Assembly: GCA_938002815.1 (NCBI GenBank)
Contig: CALKZT010000096.1
Location: forward strand, 1-40,602
Source of the DNA: an uncultured bacterium
Lineage (GTDB): Bacteria > Desulfobacterota > DSM-4660 > Desulfatiglandales > CALKZT01
Length of the DNA: 40,602 nucleotides
Direction: 5' to 3'
Shown here: positions 23,532 through 31,135 of the stretch, piece after piece
How positions within the stretch are numbered: the stretch's first letter is position 1
Layout: the number at the start of each line of letters is the position of its first letter
Translations under genes and position numbers: made by a program
The notes under the pieces: model-generated
What the model was told of the DNA's origin: nothing
Seen by the model: only the letters and a program-made list of their open reading frames with translations
The model's database searches: none

Positions 23532-24157
23532 CCCATTTCTTTTACCCTTATGATCTCCTCCATGGATATTTGGCCTTCCCTAATCAGAATGGGCTCTTTC
23601 CCTGAGATATCCACAACGGTGGAAGGGATCCCAAGACCAGGCGGACCCCATTCCACCACTAACCTTACCTTCCCCTCTAAGGCCCTCTTTACATCCTCTG
23701 GAAAGATCATGGGTGGACTGCCTGATAGGTTGGCACTGGTAGCGGTGATAACGCCCAAGGCCCTGGAGAGGTACTGTGCCACTGGGTGAGGAGATACCCT
23801 TAGTCCGATCTTTCCTGTACCCCCGTGGAGCATGGGGTGAATCTTTTCCCCTGCCTTGAACAAGAGTGTCAAAGGTCCTGGCCAGAACCTGTCCATCATT
23901 GCCTTAGCCAATGGCGGGATTTGGTCTACCAATTCCACAACCTTTTCCTTTGAGGGAATTATGAGGAGTATTGCTTTGTGTCTATCTCTCCTTTTCGTTT
24001 GGAATATCTTTTCCACTGCCCTGAAATTAAAGGGATCTGCTCCCAGGGCATAGAAGGACTCAGTGGGGTAGGCCACAAGTTCCCCTGCCTTCAAGAACTC
24101 CACTGCCCTTTGAAGCTCCTCAAGGGCCTTTTGGTCCATCTGCCCTTTTGGAGGCAT
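23528..24157 (-). CDS. tsaC: L-threonylcarbamoyladenylate synthase (Sua5/TsaC/YwlC)
   Basis: A 209-residue YrdC-domain enzyme making threonylcarbamoyl-AMP for the t6A37 modification of tRNAs reading ANN codons. Visible family motifs are AGELVAYPTESFYALGADP, the KxR/SxN ATP and threonine contacts (KRRDRHKAILLII) and TATSANLSG. The length corresponds to the short TsaC form, without the C-terminal Sua5 domain. The first ATG (24157) lies 38 nt inside purE. Met7 at 24139, preceded by AAAAGGG, is an equally plausible start. It is co-transcribed with purE and the DUF3786 gene. Confidence 0.93.
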   Translation of the reverse strand: MPPKGQMDQKALEELQRAVEFLKAGELVAYPTESFYALGADPFNFRAVEKIFQTKRRDRHKAILLIIPSKEKVVELVDQIPPLAKAMMDRFWPGPLTLLFKAGEKIHPMLHGGTGKIGLRVSPHPVAQYLSRALGVITATSANLSGSPPMIFPEDVKRALEGKVRLVVEWGPPGLGIPSTVVDISGKEPILIREGQISMEEIIRVKEMG

Positions 24158-24611
24158 CCCTGGTTATCCTTTCCCGAAAGGCCTTTAACCTCTCCCTTAT
24201 CTCCGGGTATTTGAGGGCCAAGATTTGGGCGGCAAATATCCCTGCATTCCTTGCGCCCCCTGCTCCTATGGCCATTGTGGCCACTGGTATGCCAGGGGGC
24301 ATCTGAACTGTACTCAAAAGGGAATCAAAGCCCTTTAGGGGGGAGGAGTCGATGGGTACACCTATCACAGGAAGATTGGTATTGGCCGCTACGGCCCCTG
24401 CAAGATGTGCTGCCCAGCCGGCTCCTGCAATGATTACCTCTATTCCCCTTTCGTGAGCAGATCGGCTGTACTCATATAAAAGTTCAGGGGTGCGATGGGC
24501 AGAGAGTATCTTTACCTCAAAGCCTATTTTCAATTCCTCTAAGACCTTCGTGCACTCCAGCATACAATCCCTGTCAGATGGACTTCCCATAATCACTGCT
24601 ACCAGTGCCAT
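24120..24611 (-). CDS. purE: N5-carboxyaminoimidazole ribonucleotide mutase
   Basis: The class-I PurE enzyme of purine synthesis, converting N5-CAIR to CAIR. The classical pattern is complete: VIMGSPSDRD near the N-terminus, ILSAHRTPE, IIAGAGWAAHLAG, and PVIGVPI followed by MPPGIPVATMAIG. Counted from ATG 24611 it has 163 residues, the usual length. The frame extends to 24638, but the ATG at 24611 has GAGGGGG at 7 nt and leaves a 4-nt gap to the DUF3786 stop, so it is preferred. No purK partner is visible in the window. Confidence 0.94.
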   Translation of the reverse strand: MALVAVIMGSPSDRDCMLECTKVLEELKIGFEVKILSAHRTPELLYEYSRSAHERGIEVIIAGAGWAAHLAGAVAANTNLPVIGVPIDSSPLKGFDSLLSTVQMPPGIPVATMAIGAGGARNAGIFAAQILALKYPEIRERLKAFRERITRDASKRADGPKGP

Positions 24612-24615
24612 TTTT

Positions 24616-25248
24616 TTACCCCCTCTTATATCTCTCATTCACCAATGGATAGACCACCATCCCTGCAAGCCAAGCCACATCCTCTGCAGAGAGTATTTCC
24701 ACTATGGTATTGTCAAAGAGTATAGAACCCTCAGGTGGAAATTCCTCGTCCCCCATCCAGAGTATCAGCATGACGGGCACATAAGGTAAGGCCTCCAAGA
24801 CAACAGAGACATCCCCCTGATCCCCTTTTGTGGCTCCATAGAGGGAGGTGGCAATCTCCAAGAGTAGGTGTGGTCTATCCCCAAAGGCCTTAACCAAGGG
24901 GACCTTTGCCCTCCTCAAGAAGGCGTCCATATAAAACCTGCCATCAGGGATCTCTTGAAAGCTGATCCAGTTTCCCTTGGGTGCCAATTGTTTCAGTCCG
25001 TTCAGATAGTGGGCCACCAAAACCTGTTCCTGAAGCGGAGGCTCATTGCCCTGGGGAAGGTACTTCATTGTAAGGTCCTTCCAGGATATGGCGAGCCTTC
25101 TGTTGAGGAATCTTATCTCTACCACCTCCACATCGCCTTCCAGATGGAACTCACCCTTTGCTTGATCCGCAAGCCTTTTGGGATTCTTGGAAATGAGTTC
25201 CTCTTTTGCCAATGAGAGGGCCTGTTTGTAGTCATCTATCCTGGGCAT
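24616..25248 (-). CDS. DUF3786 family protein
   Basis: A 210-residue soluble protein that looks like DUF3786, a family of unknown function found mainly in sulfate reducers and other anaerobes. Conserved-looking parts are the central LQEQVLVAHYLNG, GNWISFQEIPDGRFYMDAF and the acidic C-terminal LFDNTIVEILSAEDVAWL. No cofactor motif or signal peptide is evident, and there are no cysteines in a cluster. It is the first gene of the DUF3786-purE-tsaC set, divergent from the Smr-led operon. No function can be given. Confidence 0.72.
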   Translation of the reverse strand: MPRIDDYKQALSLAKEELISKNPKRLADQAKGEFHLEGDVEVVEIRFLNRRLAISWKDLTMKYLPQGNEPPLQEQVLVAHYLNGLKQLAPKGNWISFQEIPDGRFYMDAFLRRAKVPLVKAFGDRPHLLLEIATSLYGATKGDQGDVSVVLEALPYVPVMLILWMGDEEFPPEGSILFDNTIVEILSAEDVAWLAGMVVYPLVNERYKRG

Positions 25249-25338
25249 CTTTACCTCATCTTTTTGGGTTTTCTTGAAAGAGACTTTCTACTATACTACC
25301 CCTTAACCTTTCAAGGACAAAGGCCGAGGTCCAGGATC

Positions 25339-26001
25339 ATGAAAAGCAAGAGGGCAAAAGAAAGAGCTTTCCCTTGTCCTTTTGAGGTCCTGAGGGGTTT
25401 TGAGGTAAAATCGGAGGCAGAGCCCCGAATCCAGCATGAGGAAGACGATAACGAAAAGGCCCTTTTCCTAAGGGAAATGGAAGGTGTGGTCCCCCTCTCC
25501 AAGGTTCCCAAAAGGCTCTGTTTGGAAGGTTCAAAGCCCTCCCCTTACCCTTACAGCCCAAGCAGGGATTTCCAAAGGGAACTGATCTCACTGGATCTAA
25601 AAGGGTCCTACCACATGGAGACCTTCTATCAGGACGACTTTGTGGAGGCCTTCGCACCGGTGGTCTCCAAGGACCTAATGAATAGACTGAGGGAAGGTAG
25701 ATTTTCATACCAGGCCTATCTGGACTTACACGGCCTTAAGAGGGAAGATGCAGAGGTGGAGCTCAGGAGATTTATCTTCAGATCCTACTCCCTTGGAATG
25801 AGGTGTGTGCTGGTAGTCCATGGCAAGGGCTATAATTCCAGGGGGAGTGGCCCTGTCTTGAAGGAGATGGTACCTTTGTGGCTTTCTAAGGCACCTCTTA
25901 GAAAGATTGTCCTTGCCTTTTGCAGTGCCAGGCCCTATGACGGCGGAACCGGAGCCCTATATGTGCTCTTGAAGAGATGGAGGTCCAAAAGGCCCAAATG
26001 A
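25339..26001 (+). CDS. Smr-domain protein (SmrB-like)
   Basis: A 220-residue protein with a basic, Pro/Ser-containing N-terminal half and a C-terminal Smr domain (about 130-220). The domain motifs are clear: DLHGLKREDAE, VVHGKGYNSRG, and AFCSARPYDGGTGALYVLL. Stand-alone Smr proteins such as E. coli SmrB cleave mRNA at collided ribosomes; MutS2 carries the same domain. A TTG at 25264 opens the frame, but ATG 25339 with AGGA just before it is preferred. The stop TGA overlaps the ATG of the following YchF-like gene, so both are coupled. Confidence 0.86.
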   Translation: MKSKRAKERAFPCPFEVLRGFEVKSEAEPRIQHEEDDNEKALFLREMEGVVPLSKVPKRLCLEGSKPSPYPYSPSRDFQRELISLDLKGSYHMETFYQDDFVEAFAPVVSKDLMNRLREGRFSYQAYLDLHGLKREDAEVELRRFIFRSYSLGMRCVLVVHGKGYNSRGSGPVLKEMVPLWLSKAPLRKIVLAFCSARPYDGGTGALYVLLKRWRSKRPK

Positions 26002-27002
26002 TGGTTGGGATTATGGGGTTTGAAGGGAGTGGAAAGAGAAGCCTAATGAGATGGCTTAGCGGGCAAGTTCCAAACTTCAAGGGAAATGAGCCCCTGGAGG
26101 TCGTTTTCGAGTATCCTGATAGGAGGTTAGAGGTCGTAGCAAGGGCCACAAAGGCCCAGAAGAAGACCTATCAAAAGTTTTCCTTCCTCTTGCCAGGGCC
26201 CACACAAAAGATCCAGGGCCAACTGGTCCAGCTTAGAAACTGTGATGCCTTCATAGCAATGGTGAAGGCATTTGGATGGGATCCTTCAGCTGAAGATCCA
26301 ACCCAGCAGCTGGTGAGGATAGGGGATGAGATGCTCCTTTCTGACCTCTCTGTGGTGGAAAAGAGGCTTTTGTCCCTTGACACTGACAGGAAAAAGGGAA
26401 AGGCCGTAAACGAAAGGGAGCGATCTCTCCTTCTGAAGGCCAAAGAACTCTTAGATGAGGGTAGATTCTTGAGGGAAGAGAGGGCCCTTCAAGAATCCCC
26501 TGAACTGAAGGGCTATAGGTTTTTTACACAGAGATCTCTTCTATCAGTCTTTAATACAGACGGAGATATCCACATAGACCTAAGAGGGCTTCCAATTGTA
26601 AGCGATTCAATCTATTTAAAACTTGGGCTTGAATTGGAGCTCATGGAGCTGGAGGAGGATGATAGAAGGGAATTCGTGAGCCTCTACGGTATAGAGCCCA
26701 ATTCTAAGGAGAACTTTCTTATGAAAGTCTTTGACCTCCTCAATCTTAAGACCTTTTTTACCTTTGTCTCCAATGAGGCCAGGGCATGGTCAGTACCCTC
26801 CCATTACAACTGTTTAGAGTGTGCAGGGGCAATACATTCGGATATCAAGAGGGGGTTTATCAGGGCAGAGGTGATCTCATTTAAAGACCTGGAGAGGTTT
26901 TCTGACCTTCAGGGGTGCAAGAAGGCAGGGGCATTGCGCCTGGAGGGGAAAGAGTATATGGTGGCGGATGGTGATGTGATTACGTTTAGGTTCAACGTGT
27001 GA
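25998..27002 (+). CDS. Degenerate YchF/OBG-like protein with intact C-terminal TGS domain
   Basis: A protein of about 334 residues. Its last 80 or so residues closely follow the C-terminal domain of the ribosome-binding ATPase YchF (LNLKTFFTF, EARAWSVP, AGAIHSD, KGFIRAEVISF-like, and the final DGDVITFRFNV). The N-terminal part keeps a P-loop (GFEGSGKRS) but lacks the DxxGLVxGAxxGEG switch segment. At its place is KFSFLLPGPTQKIQGQL, and the NxxE-type base motif is altered to FNTDGD. Nucleotide hydrolysis may therefore be lost or changed. ATG 25998 overlaps the smr stop; an earlier ATG (25977) is possible. A true ychF would be expected elsewhere. It lies 7 nt before argC. Confidence 0.78.
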   Translation: MMVGIMGFEGSGKRSLMRWLSGQVPNFKGNEPLEVVFEYPDRRLEVVARATKAQKKTYQKFSFLLPGPTQKIQGQLVQLRNCDAFIAMVKAFGWDPSAEDPTQQLVRIGDEMLLSDLSVVEKRLLSLDTDRKKGKAVNERERSLLLKAKELLDEGRFLREERALQESPELKGYRFFTQRSLLSVFNTDGDIHIDLRGLPIVSDSIYLKLGLELELMELEEDDRREFVSLYGIEPNSKENFLMKVFDLLNLKTFFTFVSNEARAWSVPSHYNCLECAGAIHSDIKRGFIRAEVISFKDLERFSDLQGCKKAGALRLEGKEYMVADGDVITFRFNV

Positions 27003-27009
27003 GGAGACC

Positions 27010-28071
27010 ATGGATAGGGTAAATGTAGTAATCGTAGGTGCAGGTGGATATGGCGGTTGTGGATCAGTGGAGATCTTATCTGTCCACCCAGAGGCAAAAA
27101 TCGTGGCATTGGTGGACCAGGAGAATGTGGGAAGACCCTATAGCTCACTGTACCCGCACTTGAAGGGTTTCTGTGATCTCACCATATCACCCCCTGAATT
27201 TGAAGAGATCAAGGAGAGGGTAGATGTAGTCTTCTTTTCCACACCCGATGGTGTGGGCCAGAGCTATGCACCTTACTGGTTAAAGAGGGGGGCAAGGATA
27301 GTGGATTTTAGTGGGGACTTCAGATTCAGGGATCTATCCCTATACGGGGAGTATGCCAGGAGGATAGGAAGACCCCAGGAACATAAGTCTCCTGACGTGG
27401 CCAAGATTTCGGTATATGGGGTCCCTGAACTTTATAAGGAGGAGATAAAAGAGGCCAGGGTTGTGGGGAATCCCGGTTGCTTTGCCATAAGCTGTATCTT
27501 AGGGCTTGCCCCTGCAGTAAAAAGCGGGTTGGTGGAACTGGACCATATTGTGGCAGATGCCAAGACAGGGGTTTCAGGTGCAGGCAAGAAGGTAAACCCA
27601 AGCTTCCACTACCCTCACCGCTACGAGACCATAAACGCCTATCGTATAGGAGGGCATCAGCACGTCCTTGAGGTAGAGAGGGAGCTCTCCTTGCTGGCCC
27701 AAAAGGAGCTGAAAATCACCTTTACCCCCCATGTGGTTCCCATGACGAGAGGTATCCTCAGTACACTCTACGCCAAATTAAAGGAAAGGCCCTCCATAGA
27801 TGAAGTGTTAGGGGTCTATAGTTCCTTTTACGAAGGATCCCCCTTTGTTAGGATAGCAGGACCTCAGGAACCCCAAACAAGCAGTGTGGTACGAGGAACA
27901 AACTATTGCCTCCTTTGGGTAAATATAGACACACGGACAAATACTCTGATTGTGGTAAGCCACATAGATAACTTAATGAAGGGTCAGGCCGGGAATGCAG
28001 TCCAAAATATGAACATAATGTTTGGCTTAGAAGAGACCTTGGGACTTTTTAGGCCCTCTCAATTTCCATAG
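27010..28071 (+). CDS. argC: N-acetyl-gamma-glutamyl-phosphate reductase
   Basis: The NADPH-dependent third step of arginine synthesis, 353 residues. The dinucleotide loop reads GAGGYGGCG at 10-18 (the usual form is GATGYTG). The catalytic cysteine is C157 in VVGNPGCFA. Downstream are AKTGVSGAGKK, NAYRIGGHQH with the catalytic His, and HVVPMTRGIL, all typical. A GGAG lies 3 nt before the ATG, and the YchF-like stop is 7 nt upstream, so it ends a smr-ychF-like-argC operon. No other arg gene is near. The altered Gly-rich loop is a mild oddity. Confidence 0.95.
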   Translation: MDRVNVVIVGAGGYGGCGSVEILSVHPEAKIVALVDQENVGRPYSSLYPHLKGFCDLTISPPEFEEIKERVDVVFFSTPDGVGQSYAPYWLKRGARIVDFSGDFRFRDLSLYGEYARRIGRPQEHKSPDVAKISVYGVPELYKEEIKEARVVGNPGCFAISCILGLAPAVKSGLVELDHIVADAKTGVSGAGKKVNPSFHYPHRYETINAYRIGGHQHVLEVERELSLLAQKELKITFTPHVVPMTRGILSTLYAKLKERPSIDEVLGVYSSFYEGSPFVRIAGPQEPQTSSVVRGTNYCLLWVNIDTRTNTLIVVSHIDNLMKGQAGNAVQNMNIMFGLEETLGLFRPSQFP

Positions 28072-28272
28072 TCACTTTTGCTGAGTTTAAGAATACCTCT
28101 GATAAGTTAGGTGCTCTCTTATGGGTCTTTTTGTCCTCTTCAAAAGTTAGGTTGTTGATGATTGGATCTTGCGTAACAAGGCGTTTGTGATATATGAGTT
28201 TCTATACCCTCAGCGTGCAGGCATGAAAGAGATGTTGGGATCATCTAAATCAACCAAAGAAAGGAGGTCAGG
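28072..28272 (+). promoter_or_regulatory. Intergenic region with weak promoter, upstream of TauE/SafE gene
   Basis: A 201-bp non-coding gap. The best promoter-like pair is TTGCGT at 28169-28174, a 16-bp spacer and TATATG at 28191-28196, which is weak. The final bases hold a nearly perfect AAAGGAGGT ribosome site just before the ATG at 28273. No convincing terminator for argC was seen. Confidence 0.3.
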
Positions 28273-29400
28273 ATGTTGAGGACAAGGCAGTTATGGTGGC
28301 TATGTCTTTTGTTCGCGGCTTTTTTTGTGTTCCTGAGTGTAGAGGTATTTGCCCAGAGCCCGGTAGAAAAGGCTGTTCAAGAGGCCATCTCAAAGGGAGT
28401 GATCCAAAAGGATGCCCCAAAGGGCCTCCTCGGGATCCCTGGGGCCCCACGTGTCAATCCTATACTGGCCTTTATATGGGCAATTTGGGTAGGATGGGTC
28501 TTTTCCTCTGTGGGTGCCTTTGGTGGGATCATGGCAGGGGTAGGGCACATGACTGTTTATGGCCTTGGTGCCTACGCCAAAACCTTCAAGACCTCGATGC
28601 CTGCACTGAACAAACACATTACGGATAGCATCAGGGTATCGAACCAATTTCTGGTAGCCCTTTCGGCACTCATCTCGAGCATTACCTATATAAGGCAAAA
28701 GAGGCTGGTTCTACCACTGGGCCTTGCCTTGGGTCTTGGTTCTTTGATATCCACATACCTGATTGCCAAGACTGCGGGGAAGGTCCAGTTTTCCCAATAC
28801 CAGGGCTATTTTGGACTCTGCGTGTTGTTGATAGGGGCGTTTATGATCTATGAGATCACCCCAAGGGGATCTCAAAGGAAGAAGGCGGCAAAAGAGGCAG
28901 CAAAGGCCTTTCAGGAGGCCGTAAAACAAAAGACAGATCTTATTTCCATGGGTGTTAAGACCCTGAAATTTAGTATCTCTGACTGTAACATATCCTTCTT
29001 CGGACAGGAGTTTAGGTTCAATCCCATATGGGCCTTTATTGGAGGAGCGGCGATTTCTGCACTATCTTCCTTTATTGGTGTTGGTGGAGGTTTCCTATAC
29101 GTACCTTTCCTGACGACCATTGTGGGGTTGCCCATGTATGTTGTAGCAGGGACCTCTGCTCTCGCCGTTTTGATATCCATGATTCTCAGCATAATAAATT
29201 TCATGGCAAGGGGAGTAATAGTAGATGCTACATTGATAGGAATTCAACTTGTGGGAATATTTGTAGGTTCTTTAATAGGGCCCAGAACGTCCAAATATAT
29301 CCCGGAGAAAATTCTAAGGTGGATATTCATAGTATTGGCCATATATGTAGGTGTAGACTACGTACTTAGAGGATTCTTTAACATTAAATTATTAGGCTAA
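28273..29400 (+). CDS. TauE/SafE family permease (sulfite/sulfonate exporter type)
   Basis: A 375-residue membrane protein. It begins with a cleavable-looking signal (residues 1-27, ending FAQ) and a short extracytoplasmic stretch. About eight helices follow in two repeats, each with the family glycine motif (SSVGAFGGIMAGVG at about 78-91; SSFIGVGGGFLYVP in the second half). A charged Lys/Ala-rich loop joins the repeats (about 200-225). TauE/SafE proteins export sulfite, sulfoacetate or related anions. Versions with a leader and long N-terminus are common in sulfate-reducing and sulfur-disproportionating bacteria. The substrate is not shown by the sequence. It is followed by a small membrane protein gene. 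Confidence 0.88.
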   Translation: MLRTRQLWWLCLLFAAFFVFLSVEVFAQSPVEKAVQEAISKGVIQKDAPKGLLGIPGAPRVNPILAFIWAIWVGWVFSSVGAFGGIMAGVGHMTVYGLGAYAKTFKTSMPALNKHITDSIRVSNQFLVALSALISSITYIRQKRLVLPLGLALGLGSLISTYLIAKTAGKVQFSQYQGYFGLCVLLIGAFMIYEITPRGSQRKKAAKEAAKAFQEAVKQKTDLISMGVKTLKFSISDCNISFFGQEFRFNPIWAFIGGAAISALSSFIGVGGGFLYVPFLTTIVGLPMYVVAGTSALAVLISMILSIINFMARGVIVDATLIGIQLVGIFVGSLIGPRTSKYIPEKILRWIFIVLAIYVGVDYVLRGFFNIKLLG

Positions 29401-29409
29401 ACTTAGCTT

Positions 29410-29441
29410 TTGACAATTTTAAGATGAACTAACATCTATTT
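29410..29441 (+). promoter_or_regulatory. Possible promoter before the three-helix membrane protein gene
   Basis: A perfect TTGACA at 29410-29415 lies 10 nt after the TauE/SafE stop. The best -10 (TCTATT at 29435-29440) needs a long 19-bp spacer, so the call is weak. Co-transcription with the TauE/SafE gene is equally possible. Confidence 0.3.
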
Positions 29442-29454
29442 GGGTGACTAACAA

Positions 29455-29955
29455 TTGGAAGGCCTTCTGAGGATAGACAAGATTTTAATCGCCCTTTTTA
29501 AAGTCACGGGTCTTCATTTCCTTGATTACCTCATCGGGCTTCTGTTGTTATCCATAATATGTGTGTTTATTGGCAAGGTTACAGAATTTATGGCCTACAG
29601 ATTTAACAGGGCTTACTTGGAGGAATATGAAAGGCTCATGAAACAAAAGGAGCTCTTAGCCACGGAGGCCTATTCTCTCAGAAATATGCTTGCCTATAAG
29701 GGCCTAAACGAAGAGGCAGTGGATTACTGGGGGAGACATTTTTTTCTCAAAGGTGCCATATCCATTGCCTCCCTTTGGCCGGTTCCCCTTGCCCTGTACT
29801 GGTTGGGCATGAGGTTTGAAGAGGTAAAGATTCCAATCTCCTGGCCTTTGAATGGCATATGGGAAGAGGGGGTAGGGTACCTCCCCCTCTTTATCCTCTT
29901 TTATATCCTGACCAGAATAGCTATTAAATGGGATTACCTGAAAAAAAGGCCTTGA
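29455..29955 (+). CDS. Uncharacterised membrane protein with coiled coil (three helices)
   Basis: A 166-residue protein starting at TTG 29455; no better start with a ribosome site is visible. The layout is a hydrophobic helix at about 21-43, a charged coiled-coil segment at about 48-80 (FNRAYLEEYERLMKQKELLA), a second helix at about 84-106 and a third at about 136-155. I do not recognise the family. The order helix, coiled coil, two helices resembles the Oxa1/DUF106 topology, but no sequence identity is claimed. It follows the TauE/SafE gene by 54 bp and may serve as its partner. Its 3' end overlaps the convergent ApgM-like gene by 32 nt. Confidence 0.7.
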   Translation: MEGLLRIDKILIALFKVTGLHFLDYLIGLLLLSIICVFIGKVTEFMAYRFNRAYLEEYERLMKQKELLATEAYSLRNMLAYKGLNEEAVDYWGRHFFLKGAISIASLWPVPLALYWLGMRFEEVKIPISWPLNGIWEEGVGYLPLFILFYILTRIAIKWDYLKKRP

Positions 29956-31135
29956 TGAGTTCCTCCCCCTTTTCAAAAAAGAGACCAGAGGCCTTGGCAT
30001 TGGCCTCACAGAACTTACGTCTTTTGGCCCTTTTAAGATTTTCCTCTGAGCACCAGGCAAAGGGGGTGGGATCCTTTGTGTGGGTTCTCTTGCTAAGGGG
30101 GGTAAGGTGGTCTGAAATTACCATTATCTTAAATTCCTGAAACTGCCTTAGGCCTTCTAAGACCCTCCCTACCACCTCTCTGTCGAATACCTCTATGGCC
30201 CTGATCTTTTTTTCTAAATCCCCTCCATGGGATGCCTCGTCCGGTGCCTCCACATGGAGGAATACAAAGTCCAATTCCTCTAATGCCTTTATGGCTCTAT
30301 CTGCCTTTCCCTTAAAATTGCTATCCAAATACCCTGTGGCACCTGGCACCTCTATCACCTCTAATCCCAAGCAGAAACCTAAACCCTTTACGAGGTCCAC
30401 AGCGCTTATGACCGCTCCCTTTACCCCAAACCGTTCCTCAAAGGGGGAGAGCAAAGGTGCCTTTCCCTGTCCCCATAGCCATATGGAATTGGCGGGGAGT
30501 AAGCCAGATTCTTTGCGTCTGTTATTTACGGGGTGGTCCCGGAGGATCTCCCATGAGGATCTCACCAATTCCCATATGGGGATTCCTGCCGGATCCTCCA
30601 AAAACTTCCTTATATCTTCACCCAAGTGGTCATGGGGCGGTATATTGGGGAGATCAGGTGGAGCATTCTCCCAAAGGAGGAGGTGTCTATAGGCCACTCC
30701 CGGATGTATCTGGATCCCATCCCTTGAAAGCCTCTTTTGGAGTATATGGAGGAGTTCCAAGGCCTCCTTTTGCCCCACATCTCCTGCGCTGTGGCTCAGC
30801 ATGGTTATGGTATTGTCTGGCCCAAAGGAGAGGCTTACGAGATTCATCCTGAATGCAGTCTGGTTGGGGGAGAGCCTGATCCCTTTGCTTGCGGCCTCAA
30901 GGGGGGCCCTGCCGGTGTGGTATCTCTTTGGGTCATATCCCAGGATGGAAAGATTTGCCACATCTGAACCAGGCTCCATACCCTCTGGTATGGTCTTTAC
31001 AAGTCCTATCTCTCCTGAGGCTATAAGGTCCATGAATGGGGTATTGGCCACCTCAAGGGGGGTCTTTTGGCCAAGGGATGAAATGGGGTAATCTGCCATG
31101 CCGTCCCCTACTAAGATCACATGTTTATAGGGCAT
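29924..31135 (-). CDS. ApgM-like phosphoglycerate mutase family, proposed homoserine kinase
   Basis: A 403-residue alkaline-phosphatase-fold enzyme of the archaeal-type cofactor-independent phosphoglycerate mutase (ApgM) family. Metal and phosphate motifs are DGMAD at 11-15, PGSDVANLS at 55-63, YHTGRAPLEAAS, and towards the end HVEAPDEASHGGD and VISDHLTP. A branch of this family, repeatedly found next to threonine genes, has been proposed as a non-orthologous homoserine kinase. Here the gene overlaps the 3' end of homoserine dehydrogenase by 11 nt, and no GHMP-type thrB is visible, so that role is preferred over glycolysis. The fold is sure; the substrate is inference. Confidence 0.85.
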   Translation of the reverse strand: MPYKHVILVGDGMADYPISSLGQKTPLEVANTPFMDLIASGEIGLVKTIPEGMEPGSDVANLSILGYDPKRYHTGRAPLEAASKGIRLSPNQTAFRMNLVSLSFGPDNTITMLSHSAGDVGQKEALELLHILQKRLSRDGIQIHPGVAYRHLLLWENAPPDLPNIPPHDHLGEDIRKFLEDPAGIPIWELVRSSWEILRDHPVNNRRKESGLLPANSIWLWGQGKAPLLSPFEERFGVKGAVISAVDLVKGLGFCLGLEVIEVPGATGYLDSNFKGKADRAIKALEELDFVFLHVEAPDEASHGGDLEKKIRAIEVFDREVVGRVLEGLRQFQEFKIMVISDHLTPLSKRTHTKDPTPFAWCSEENLKRAKRRKFCEANAKASGLFFEKGEELIKAFFSGNPI

